Source of the DNA: an uncultured Campylobacter sp.
GTDB lineage: Bacteria > Campylobacterota > Campylobacteria > Campylobacterales > Campylobacteraceae
NCBI RefSeq assembly: GCF_938030815.1
Contig: NZ_CALHII010000195.1
Coordinates: 1 to 7,993, forward strand
Direction: 5' to 3'
Length of the DNA stretch: 7,993 nt
The position numbers were made by a program, and so were the translations under genes. Below are positions 1 to 5,883 of the stretch, one piece after another. Under the pieces are notes generated by a model. The model ran no database searches. It saw nothing but the letters and a program-made list of their open reading frames with translations, and was not told the DNA's origin. Every line of letters starts with the position of its first letter. The stretch's first letter is position 1.

Positions 1-825
1 CCGGCGCGGGCCGACACCGACTCGGGCGGGGCGATCACCGCCCGCTACGAGGCCCTCGGCGGCGCTGACGGCGTCCTGGGCGCCGAGCGGAGCGGCGAGA
101 CGTGCGGTACCAGCGATGGCGGCTGTTACCGCTCCTACGAGAACGGCACGATCGTCTGGACGGCCGCCACCGGCGCCCACGAGATCCACGGCGACTTCCT
201 GGCCCAGTGGCGCCAGAGCGGCTCGGAGGACGGCTCACTGGGCTACCCGGTGACGGGCATCAGCTGCACGCTCATCCAGAACGGCTGCTTCCAGCGGTTC
301 CAGCGCGGCTCGATCGTCCGCGACGGCGCGGCCGGCGCGACGTGGGGCGCGCACATTCTCCGGGGTGCGATCGGCGCCCGGTGGGACGCGACCGGTCAGG
401 CCAGGGGCTATCTCGGCTATCCGAGGAGCGACGAGAGCTGCGGCCAGGACAACGGCACGGTCGGCTGCGTCCAGTTCTTCAGCTTCGGTCTGATCGAGTG
501 GACACCGGCCACCGGTGCCCACTCCGTCCACCACGAGATCGAGCGCAAGTGGGAGGACGAGGGCGCCGAGGACGGCTACCTCGGCCTTCCGGTCAGCGAG
601 GCGGAGGTCGGCGCCGGGACGATGACGATGACCCAGTACTTCCAGGGCGGGGCGATCCACCTCACGGCGGCGGACGCCCTCCTCGTCGTGCGGGGCGCAG
701 TCTACGAGGCCTGGTCGGCCGCGGGTGCCCTCGAGGGCGACTACGGTGCGCCCGTGGGCGACGCGCGGTGCGACGCGTCTGGGACCTGCACCCAGGAGTT
801 CGAGCACGGCACCATCACGCGCTAG
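1..825 (+). CDS. LGFP-repeat cell-surface protein, C-terminal part (5' end outside window)
   Basis: The frame is open from base 1 to a TAG at 823-825, giving 274 residues with no start in the window. It consists of about five tandem repeats of roughly 54-58 residues. Each carries an LGFP-type core (VLGAERS 25-31, SLGYPVT 79-85, YLGYPRS 137-143, YLGLPVS 193-199, DYGAPVG 247-253), followed by an aromatic, Gly-rich 'F..G.I' strand such as YENGTIVW and FEHGTITR. LGFP repeats (Pfam PF08310) occur in secreted actinobacterial proteins, often attached to peptidoglycan amidases or mycolyltransferases, and are thought to bind the cell envelope. Four of the five repeats have a cysteine pair just after the core (C35/C42, C89/C96, C147/C156, C257/C263), consistent with disulfides in an exported protein. 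The catalytic domain, if any, lies upstream, so the full function is unknown. It converges on the acyltransferase gene 33 bases away. Confidence 0.85.
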   Translation, partial: PARADTDSGGAITARYEALGGADGVLGAERSGETCGTSDGGCYRSYENGTIVWTAATGAHEIHGDFLAQWRQSGSEDGSLGYPVTGISCTLIQNGCFQRFQRGSIVRDGAAGATWGAHILRGAIGARWDATGQARGYLGYPRSDESCGQDNGTVGCVQFFSFGLIEWTPATGAHSVHHEIERKWEDEGAEDGYLGLPVSEAEVGAGTMTMTQYFQGGAIHLTAADALLVVRGAVYEAWSAAGALEGDYGAPVGDARCDASGTCTQEFEHGTITR

Positions 826-838
826 ATCGGGCGGCGAT

Positions 839-854
839 GCCCGCGGTGCGGGGC
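839..854. terminator. Possible GC-rich hairpin between convergent genes
   Basis: GCCCGC and GCGGGGC can pair around a GGT loop with one bulged G. The hairpin sits in the 33-base gap between the stop codons of the LGFP gene and the acyltransferase gene. There is no T tract on either strand, so this is only a weak candidate for a bidirectional terminator. GC-rich DNA makes such hairpins by chance. Confidence 0.25.
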
Positions 855-858
855 GGCC

Positions 859-1617
859 TCAGTGCTTCCCCCCGTCCGACCTGCGGGCCCGCTCGATCGC
901 CGCCAAGTGCATCATCTCGGCCTGGGTGGGCATGCCGTAGGCCCTCGCCACACCGTCGTGCATCTCGATGATCTTGCGGCGCACCCGCTCGGAGAACTCG
1001 TGGGCGATCTCGCCCGGCTCGGCGGTCATCGGGGCCCCGTAGACGACGTGCACGTCGGGGCGGCCGGGCAGCCAGCGCTTCTCGGTGGGCGGCCACGCCG
1101 CCCACGAGCCGACCAGCGCCACGGGGACGACCGGCACGTTGTGGGCGATCGCCAGGGCCGCGGTGCCGGGTTTGAAACGCCCCATGCCGCCTGTACGGGA
1201 CCGGGTGCCCTCGGGGAAGATGAGCAGCGAGACGCCCGCGTCGAGCAGCTCGCCCGACATACCCCGGTGGTTCCGGCCCTTGTTGCGGGCCCGGTCGACG
1301 GGGAAGGCGTTCATGAGCAGCTGGGTGCCCATCGCCGTGTACCACTTGGTGAAGAAGTAGTCGGCCGCTGCACCGGTGGCCAGTTCCTTGGTGAGCCGAC
1401 TCGGCATCGTGAGCATGATGAGCGGGCCGTCGAAGTGGCCCGAGTGGTTCGGGGTGACCAGGAACGGGGCCCGCAGGTCGTCGAGGTGCTCCAGGCCGTG
1501 CACGTGCGCCTTGACGGCGCGGTCGAGCACCGGCTTGATGAGGGCGTAGCGCACGGAGTCGCGGGCGATGGCCGCCACCGTCGACTTGTAGAGCCGCGGG
1601 TTGCGTCCGAAGTTCAT
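859..1617 (-). CDS. PlsC-type lysophospholipid (1-acylglycerol-3-phosphate) acyltransferase
   Basis: 252 residues, the usual size for a soluble or peripheral PlsC/AGPAT protein, which moves an acyl group from acyl-CoA or acyl-ACP to a lysophospholipid at the membrane. All the family blocks are visible: the catalytic NHx4D motif as NHSGHFD (57-63), a block II-like FPVDR (105-109), the phosphate-binding FPEGTRS (134-140) and the block IV proline stretch VPVVPVAL (161-168). The exact substrate cannot be read from sequence. The ATG at 1617-1615 has AGGGGG (1630-1625) seven bases upstream. It overlaps the stop of the preceding gene by one base (TGATG), which implies translational coupling. Base composition and codon third positions are strongly GC-rich, unlike everything right of 1750. 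It belongs to the actinobacterial half of the chimera. Confidence 0.93.
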   Translation of the reverse strand: MNFGRNPRLYKSTVAAIARDSVRYALIKPVLDRAVKAHVHGLEHLDDLRAPFLVTPNHSGHFDGPLIMLTMPSRLTKELATGAAADYFFTKWYTAMGTQLLMNAFPVDRARNKGRNHRGMSGELLDAGVSLLIFPEGTRSRTGGMGRFKPGTAALAIAHNVPVVPVALVGSWAAWPPTEKRWLPGRPDVHVVYGAPMTAEPGEIAHEFSERVRRKIIEMHDGVARAYGMPTQAEMMHLAAIERARRSDGGKH

Positions 1618-1746
1618 CAGCGGGCCCCCTGCCTGTCATGGCCGCTGCGAACCTTACTCGCCACGAGCCGGGACAGCCCGACAGGGCCGTGCCTCAGTGC
1701 CCAGGCGGCCGCCCTCCAGATGGCCTTCGGCGTGACCTGCACCCGG
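1617..1746 (-). CDS. C-terminal tail of an unrecognised actinobacterial protein, cut at the chimeric junction
   Basis: About 42 residues, GC-rich, starting near GRVQVTPKAIW and ending VRSGHDRQGAR with TGA at 1619-1617. The tail has amphipathic stretches (IWRAAAWALRHG, LSRLVASKVR) but no motif I can assign. A short-chain dehydrogenase-like or other lipid-linked partner of the acyltransferase is conceivable, but this is a guess. The one-base overlap with the acyltransferase start supports this as the true reading frame of an actinobacterial gene. Its N-terminal part is missing because the sequence switches to Campylobacter mnmA just upstream. Confidence 0.5.
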
Positions 1747-1755
1747 CCCGCGTCT
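1740..1755. other. Chimeric junction between actinobacterial and Campylobacter DNA
   Basis: To the right, reading leftward, codons spell the normal MnmA start through LLQDAG. To the left the composition becomes strongly GC-rich and the protein no longer resembles MnmA. The breakpoint is within a GACGCGGGCCGGG stretch (read on the minus strand), where a short shared GC-rich word could have mediated the join, so it cannot be placed to the base. The two truncated genes happen to be in frame across it. Confidence 0.85.
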
Positions 1756-1817
1756 TGCAGCAGCTTCGCGCACATCGAGCTATCCACGCCGCCGCTTATC
1801 GCGACTAAAATTTTCAT
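1747..1817 (-). CDS. mnmA: tRNA 2-thiouridylase MnmA, N-terminal fragment only
   Basis: About 24 residues remain, beginning MKILVAISGGVDSSMCAKLL. SGGVDSS is the PP-loop (SGGxDS) ATP-binding motif that MnmA uses to adenylate U34 of tRNA Lys, Glu and Gln before 2-thiolation. The PP-loop placed right at the N-terminus and the following LLQDAG fit epsilonproteobacterial MnmA. The rest of the roughly 340-residue enzyme, including the catalytic cysteines, is absent because the contig changes organism here. The ATG overlaps the stop of the LOG gene as ATGA, with a clear AAGGAG (1828-1823) ribosome site inside the LOG gene. PP-loop proteins such as TilS also carry SGGxDS, so the gene assignment rests on the start sequence as a whole. 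Confidence 0.72.
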
Positions 1818-2419
1818 TCGTTCTCCTTACGTCGCACATCTGCCAAAATTTCATCCACGCTGTCGCAGAGCATGAAATTTTGCAGATCGCTTTCGTTTAT
1901 CGCACCAGATTTTAGCAGTGAAGTGCGGAAAAACTCCATCAAAGGCGCGTAAAATTCCTCGTCGTAAAGATAGATCTGTGCGCGCTTAAAGCCCGTCTGC
2001 ACCAGCACTAAAATTTCAAAAAACTCATCCAGCGTCCCAAATCCGCCCGGAAAGATGACGAAAATTTCGCTGTTTTCGATGAGAGCGCCTTTGCGTGGTG
2101 CAAATGCTGAAAATTTCGCCCCCTGCGTCAAAAAGCCGTTGCTTTTTTGCTCAAACGGCAGCATGATGTTAAAGCCCACGCTGTGCGTCCTTGCCCTCGC
2201 AAATGCGCCTCGGTTGGCGCCTTGCATAATGCCGCCTCCTCCTCCGGTGATGATCGAGTATCCTAAATCAGCGAGCCCTTCGCAAAGTTTTTGCGCGTCT
2301 TTTACGTAGCGGTTATCCTCGCTAAAGCGCGCCGAGCCGAAGATCGTGGCGCTTTTGCCCACGTTTTTGAGATTGTCGCGGGCAATTTTGATGTCTTTTA
2401 AAATTTCTTTCAACTGCAT
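1814..2419 (-). CDS. LOG-family protein (TIGR00730), nucleoside 5'-monophosphate phosphoribohydrolase
   Basis: 201 residues with a Rossmann-like fold. Visible signatures are the glycine run GGGGGIMQGANRGA (59-72), the substrate arginine-lysine pair RK (109-110), and the defining PGGFGTLDEFFE (124-135). In the family the PGGxGTxxE motif forms the active site, which cleaves the N-glycosidic bond of nucleotide monophosphates, including cytokinin ribotides. Older annotation calls these 'lysine decarboxylase', which is not supported biochemically. In bacteria the role is probably nucleotide salvage or housekeeping. The ATG lies at 2419-2417 with only a weak purine-rich ribosome site upstream. Its stop overlaps the mnmA start by four bases, suggesting coupled translation. 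Confidence 0.9.
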   Translation of the reverse strand: MQLKEILKDIKIARDNLKNVGKSATIFGSARFSEDNRYVKDAQKLCEGLADLGYSIITGGGGGIMQGANRGAFARARTHSVGFNIMLPFEQKSNGFLTQGAKFSAFAPRKGALIENSEIFVIFPGGFGTLDEFFEILVLVQTGFKRAQIYLYDEEFYAPLMEFFRTSLLKSGAINESDLQNFMLCDSVDEILADVRRKENE

Positions 2420-2439
2420 GATTAATCTATCTTTTATGT

Positions 2440-2445
2440 ATATTA
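2440..2445 (-). promoter_or_regulatory. Possible -10 box for the LOG-mnmA unit
   Basis: TAATAT on the minus strand lies 20 bases upstream of the LOG start, inside a 115-base AT-rich gap (2420-2534) after the FlhG-like gene. Campylobacter promoters have a weak or absent -35 and rely on an AT-rich -10, but the whole gap is AT-rich, so this is only a candidate. I see no convincing stem-loop terminator in the gap. Confidence 0.25.
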
Positions 2446-2534
2446 TTTAAAATTTTAGCTTTAAGAATAGCATTAAATTTTTAAAATTCCGTTTAAAATA
2501 GTAGAATTTACGTGATTTAAAATCTTGTTGTAAA

Positions 2535-3752
2535 TCATACTAGGTTGCTAAGTTTTCGTAAGAATCCGCCGACGCCGCGGTAAGCGCCCATATCGATCGG
2601 CTCGCAACCCTGCTTGCCCAAAAATCGCGAGACGCTCTGTCTAAGCGCGATGGTAGCTGGCGAAAACGGATAGTGCGAGTTAAAAAGCGCGCGATTTTGT
2701 GAGCAGACGGCTACTTGTTTGCAAAACGGCACAAAGCCTAGCAATTTAAAGCCCAGCTCGCTTATATTGCGGTGCGCAACCGACTTTAGATTCTCGTAGA
2801 TCATCACGGCATCATCCTCGCTCGCGGTGAAATTTAGCAAAAACAAAACCTCTTTTTTGCTCGCCCCGAGCGTCTTTAAAAGCGCGTAGGTGTTGCTGAT
2901 CGAGCAGGGTTCATTCGCGCACAGCACGATATTTTCGTCACCGATGCTCAAAAAATCTCCAAGATACTCAAGCCCCGCATCGATCAAAATAAAATCGAAG
3001 ATTCCTGCCTCTTTCAGCTCACTTGCGAAGCGAGCGGGGCTTTCGTGAGCATTTGCGTTTGCGGAATTTCCGGCTTTTTCGGAATTTGATGAGCGGGCAG
3101 AATTTTTCATTTCATCTTCACTCGCGGAATTTTGAGAATTCTCGTCAGGGATTGAATTTTGCTTGGTGAAATCATCGCTTTTAAAATTTTCTAGGCTTTC
3201 TGATTCTGTAAAATTCCATCCATCTTCGCAATTCTGCGGCTTTTTGGCTGCACAATTCGTAGAATTTTTTGTGGCGTTTGCTATTGAATTTAAAGCGGCG
3301 GAATTTTCTGAGTTGTTTTTGCCATCAAAGCTCGTGAGTTTTTGCGCGTAATTGTGCGAGCCGCCACTTTCGTCGTCTTGCGAGCCTTGCGCGCTACCTA
3401 TAAAATTTTGCATGACGTAATCGTCCGCGCTAGAGCTTACGTTTTTGATAGAATTTTGCGCCATAGAATTTGTGCTATTTGTAGAATTTTGTGAAGACGC
3501 GGGATTTTGTGAAGCAAGTGCGGGCGAGACGAGCGTTAAATTTTGCGAAATTTTTACCGCAACGGCGCTTGGCAGCGAAATCCTCTTTCTTTGCAAAGCG
3601 TTTAAGATGATCTCTTGATTGTTTAAATTTGGTGCTTCTATGATCGCCGTACGGTAGCCCTGCTCGCTTAGAATTTCGGCGAAATTTGCTGCAATCACGC
3701 TCTTGCCGACTCCGCCCTTGGCGCTTAAAAAATTTACGATTTTAGTTTGCAT
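2535..3752 (-). CDS. Divergent FlhG/MinD-like ParA-family ATPase with large Asn/Ser-rich insert
   Basis: 405 residues, against about 290 for typical FlhG. The N-terminus carries the deviant Walker A KGGVGKS (12-18) with its signature lysine. After the strand LTLVSPAL (72-79) comes a low-complexity insert (about 80-237) dominated by N-S dipeptides, Q, D and E, predicted to be disordered. The ATPase fold then resumes with Walker B FILIDAG (254-260) and the block EPCSISNTYALLK (281-293), which resembles the 'P-AITDAYA-K' block of FlhG. The switch I DxD motif of MinD/FlhG is replaced by EAP (39-41), so hydrolysis may be altered. FlhG controls flagellar number with the GTPase FlhF, and it sits beside folK and flhF in C. 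jejuni. Here flhF is missing and no flagellar gene follows. The ATG has AGAGGA (3763-3758) at good spacing and overlaps the end of folK by 19 bases. It could be a repurposed or decaying FlhG, or another ParA-type protein. Confidence 0.8.
   Translation of the reverse strand: MQTKIVNFLSAKGGVGKSVIAANFAEILSEQGYRTAIIEAPNLNNQEIILNALQRKRISLPSAVAVKISQNLTLVSPALASQNPASSQNSTNSTNSMAQNSIKNVSSSADDYVMQNFIGSAQGSQDDESGGSHNYAQKLTSFDGKNNSENSAALNSIANATKNSTNCAAKKPQNCEDGWNFTESESLENFKSDDFTKQNSIPDENSQNSASEDEMKNSARSSNSEKAGNSANANAHESPARFASELKEAGIFDFILIDAGLEYLGDFLSIGDENIVLCANEPCSISNTYALLKTLGASKKEVLFLLNFTASEDDAVMIYENLKSVAHRNISELGFKLLGFVPFCKQVAVCSQNRALFNSHYPFSPATIALRQSVSRFLGKQGCEPIDMGAYRGVGGFLRKLSNLV
3042..3515 (-). repeat. 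In-frame GAATTT/AAATTC word array inside the FlhG-like gene
   Basis: Fifteen RAATTY words lie in about 474 bases: GAATTT at 3064, 3082, 3100, 3127, 3154, 3262, 3286, 3301, 3451, 3466 and 3484, GAATTC at 3136, AAATTT at 3184 and 3403, and AAATTC at 3210. All but the one at 3210 share the same codon phase, and many are 15 or 18 bases apart. Read on the coding strand, the in-phase GAATTY sites place AAT-TCN as Asn-Ser, which creates the QNS/KNS/ENS/TNS pattern of the protein insert. It looks like a degenerate, slippage-derived coding repeat. Confidence 0.7.
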
Positions 3753-4270
3753 ATCAGTCCTCTTTTAAATTTCATCTCTCCAAGTGGCAAAATCACGCTT
3801 ATGCGCTCGCAAACACCCGGATGCGGCAGCATCAGCCGCTCGCAGGCACGCACCTTCGCGCTTGCATATAAAATATCCACGTCCAGCGTGCGCGGCGCGT
3901 TTTTGAAGCTTCTTTTGCGTCCAAATCGTAGCTCTGCGCGCTGCATGATTTTGAGTAATGTAAGCGGCGGCAGAGAGCTTTGCACGAGCATTACGGCGTT
4001 TAAAAAATCGGGCTGATCTAAAAAGCCGAACGGCTTGTTTTTTAAAATCAACGAATTTTGCGCTACGAAAAAGCGCGTATCGCTTTGTAAAACGCGGTAA
4101 AATCGCTCGAAGCGCCGCCTGACGTCCCCTAAATTTCCGCCGAGCCCGAGCAGGTATAAATTTTTAAAATTTCCGCGCTCGCGGCGCCTCATCGGGAAAA
4201 CTGCGCTTTTTACGACGCATAGCGCGTCCGCGCACTCGTAAAATCCGTTTTTCTTAAGTCGCACATTCAT
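3734..4270 (-). CDS. folK: 2-amino-4-hydroxy-6-hydroxymethyldihydropteridine pyrophosphokinase (HPPK)
   Basis: 178 residues. This enzyme transfers pyrophosphate from ATP to 6-hydroxymethyl-7,8-dihydropterin in cytosolic folate synthesis. HPPK hallmarks are YLLGLGGNLGD (39-49), the pterin-side DFLNAVMLV (88-96) and the signature RSFKNAPRTLDVDIL (120-134), whose DVD aspartates bind the two magnesium ions. PHPGVCER (149-156) and the closing VILPLGEM (159-166) also fit. About 37 residues precede the core strand; an internal Met27 is a second possible start. The ATG at 4270 begins five bases after the stop of the aminopeptidase gene, with no strong ribosome site, so coupling is likely. Its 3' end overlaps the FlhG-like gene by 19 bases. 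Confidence 0.93.
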   Translation of the reverse strand: MNVRLKKNGFYECADALCVVKSAVFPMRRRERGNFKNLYLLGLGGNLGDVRRRFERFYRVLQSDTRFFVAQNSLILKNKPFGFLDQPDFLNAVMLVQSSLPPLTLLKIMQRAELRFGRKRSFKNAPRTLDVDILYASAKVRACERLMLPHPGVCERISVILPLGEMKFKRGLICKLKS

Positions 4271-4275
4271 CGGGT

Positions 4276-5319
4276 CTACTCGCTTAAAATTTCAGCCCCG
4301 TTTTCGCGCACGACCACGACATCCTCGATACGCACGCCAAACTCGCCGGGCAAGTAAATCCCAGGCTCCACGCTAAAGACCATACCCTCTTTTAGCACGG
4401 TATCTCCGCGCTTTGAGATGAACGGAAGCTCGTGGATATCGACTCCGACGCCGTGTCCCGTGCTGTGGAAAAACGCTTCTCCGTAGCCCTGAGCGGCGAT
4501 AAAATCCCTAGCCGCCGCGTCGATCTCGCTCGCCTTTTTGCCGGGCATAACCGCCGCGATCGCCAGAGCTTGCGCCTCTTTTACGATCTCGTAAATTTCT
4601 TGCCGTTTGGCGTTTTTAAAATTTTGCTCCTTGCCGAAGTTAAAATTTTCGTCAAAGTACGCCGTGCGCGTCCTATCCGAGCAGTAACGGTTAAATTTAA
4701 CCCCCGCGTCAAGCAGGAGTAAATCGCCATATCGCAAGCGCTTTTTACCGGGCAATGCGTGCGCCTTTGCGGCATTTTCGTTGATCGCGACGATAGGCGA
4801 AAAGCTAAGCGCGAGCTCGCCCTTTTTTTTAAAGATAAGCTCGGCGTTAAAAAACAGCTCCTCTTCGCTCATGCCTTCGCCCTCGGCGCGCACGAACGCA
4901 GCAAATTCGTCAAATCTTTCCGCACCTAACTGCGCCGCTTGCTTTAAAATTTTTATCTCGTCTTCTGATTTTACTATGCGCGAAATTTGCGAAAAATTCG
5001 CCCGCGCCTTAAATCTTACCCCAAGCCCCTTGCTAAGCGCCCCCCACTCGCCCGCGCTAAAATCGTACGGGTTATAAACAAGCTCCTTTACACCCATTTT
5101 TCGCAAAAACAGCCGCGTGTCTTTTATCAAATTTCGCTCGACCTCGATCACTTCGGTATCTTTGCAAAGCTCGCGTGCCTCGATGCTATAACGCGCATCG
5201 GTGAGGAAAAATTTGCGCCCCGCGAGACTCAAAAATATCGCGTTGTCGCAGCTGTATCCGCACTCGTGGTAAACGGCGTTTTCGTCCTTTAGGATAAAAT
5301 TTTTCAAATTTAACCCCAA
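4276..5319 (-). CDS. pepP: M24-family Xaa-Pro aminopeptidase (PepP/PepQ type)
   Basis: 347 residues. It removes an N-terminal residue ahead of proline in the cytosol, using two metal ions. The N-terminal creatinase-like domain (about 1-115) is followed by the pita-bread catalytic domain with all expected ligands: D204 (LLLDAGV), D215 (CSDRTRT), H289 (HSTGHGVG), E318 (SVEPGIY) and E332 (VRIEDV). The active-site histidines H187 (AKAHALPG) and H296 (DIHELPF) are also present. There is no ATG near the N-terminus: the longest frame begins at a TTG (5319) two bases after the aroQ stop, and a second TTG at 5307 has a GGGG upstream and would give a protein starting KNFILKDENAV. I cannot decide between them. 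Either way translation is probably coupled to aroQ. PepP and PepQ subtypes are hard to separate by eye. Confidence 0.9.
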   Translation of the reverse strand: MGLNLKNFILKDENAVYHECGYSCDNAIFLSLAGRKFFLTDARYSIEARELCKDTEVIEVERNLIKDTRLFLRKMGVKELVYNPYDFSAGEWGALSKGLGVRFKARANFSQISRIVKSEDEIKILKQAAQLGAERFDEFAAFVRAEGEGMSEEELFFNAELIFKKKGELALSFSPIVAINENAAKAHALPGKKRLRYGDLLLLDAGVKFNRYCSDRTRTAYFDENFNFGKEQNFKNAKRQEIYEIVKEAQALAIAAVMPGKKASEIDAAARDFIAAQGYGEAFFHSTGHGVGVDIHELPFISKRGDTVLKEGMVFSVEPGIYLPGEFGVRIEDVVVVRENGAEILSE

Positions 5320-5321
5320 AC

Positions 5322-5789
5322 TTATTTGGCTTTCTGCTCGGCTCTGGCGGCTTTGATCTGCTCAAAAATTTGAATCATTCCGATCATCGCCAGATGGTAT
5401 CCCACGGGACCGAATCCGATGATCTGACCCGCAGTCACGGGCGCTATTAGACTTTTTTGTCTAAGCTCCTCCCTACGAGCGATGTTTGAGATATGCACCT
5501 CGATTACGGGCAGACTGACTGCGGCGAGCGCATCGCGGATAGCGAGCGAAGTGTGCGTGTAGGCGGCGGGATTGATGATGATACCGTCGCAGGTACCGAA
5601 GCACTCTTGGATCTTATCGACGATCTCGCCTTCGAAATTACTCTGGAAAAACTCGATCTCGTTGCCGCTCTGATCGGCGACCGCCTTCATCTGCTTATGG
5701 ATATCCTCCATCTTCATAACCCCGTAAATAGCGGGCTCGCGCATACCAAGCATATTGATATTCGGTCCTTGAATCACCATAATTTTCAT
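5322..5789 (-). CDS. aroQ: 3-dehydroquinate dehydratase, type II
   Basis: 155 residues, the standard size of the dodecameric type II enzyme, which dehydrates 3-dehydroquinate to 3-dehydroshikimate in the shikimate pathway. From the chosen start, GPNINMLGMREPAIYG (8-23) holds the catalytic loop R17 and Y22. NPAAYTHTSLAIRDAL (73-88) holds the substrate-binding N73 and H79, EVHISNI (97-103) the catalytic H99, and R110 closes the site, matching the Tyr/Asn/His/His/Arg set of characterised enzymes. The frame extends upstream to a TTG at 5819, but ATG 5789 has an ideal AAGGA (5801-5797) seven bases ahead. The likely -10 box at 5822-5827 would also put that TTG close to the transcription start. It is the first gene of the leftward aroQ-pepP-folK-ATPase set. 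Confidence 0.96.
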   Translation of the reverse strand: MKIMVIQGPNINMLGMREPAIYGVMKMEDIHKQMKAVADQSGNEIEFFQSNFEGEIVDKIQECFGTCDGIIINPAAYTHTSLAIRDALAAVSLPVIEVHISNIARREELRQKSLIAPVTAGQIIGFGPVGYHLAMIGMIQIFEQIKAARAEQKAK

Positions 5790-5821
5790 TTTTACGTCCT
5801 TCTTTTGAAATTTAAGCAAAA

Positions 5822-5827
5822 ATTATA
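5822..5827 (-). promoter_or_regulatory. -10 box for the aroQ operon
   Basis: A perfect TATAAT on the minus strand, in an AT-rich context, lies 32 bases upstream of the aroQ ATG. It would give a 5' leader of roughly 25 bases that includes the AAGGA ribosome site. Campylobacter sigma-70 promoters commonly lack a defined -35, and none is evident here. Confidence 0.6.
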
Positions 5828-5883
5828 ACCAAAGCGAGCTTATTTTTTACTATGGCGCCAAATTTGCCCGCTCAAGCCCAAAC

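Noticed and set aside
102..971. 289-residue plus-strand ORF over the LGFP gene
   Set aside because: It is an out-of-frame Arg-rich shadow; the frame from base 1 shows regular LGFP repeats.
1..1745. Horizontal transfer of actinobacterial genes into Campylobacter
   Set aside because: There is no integrase, repeat or attachment site, and both genes at the border are truncated at the same point, which favours an artefact.
1617..1817. A 66-residue ORF starting like MnmA and ending in an Arg-rich tail, as a novel small protein
   Set aside because: It is the product of the chimeric junction; each half belongs to a different genome and a different gene.
815..1875. Long ORFs on both strands overlapping the acyltransferase (815-1639 minus, 862-1875 plus)
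   Set aside because: They are Arg/Pro/Gly/His-rich frames typical of shadows in GC-rich DNA, with no motifs, and the acyltransferase frame carries all family blocks.
2420..2534. A terminator or small RNA in the AT-rich gap after the FlhG-like gene
   Set aside because: Only short AT palindromes (such as GATTTAAAATC) are present; there is no GC stem followed by a T run.
3042..3515. Asn-Ser repeats as N-glycosylation sites for the Campylobacter Pgl system
   Set aside because: The protein has no signal peptide and is cytosolic, and the D/E-x-N-x-S/T sequon is not the repeated pattern.
3042..3515. GAATTT words as a CRISPR array
   Set aside because: The repeat is only 6-7 bases, spacing is irregular, and it is inside an open coding frame.
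5790..5819. TTG start giving a ten-residue N-terminal extension of AroQ
   Set aside because: The ATG at 5789 has an ideal ribosome site and matches the family N-terminus; the TTG lies next to the predicted -10 box.
5493..5828. 111-residue antisense ORF opposite aroQ
   Set aside because: No ribosome site or recognisable domain; it mirrors the conserved aroQ codons.
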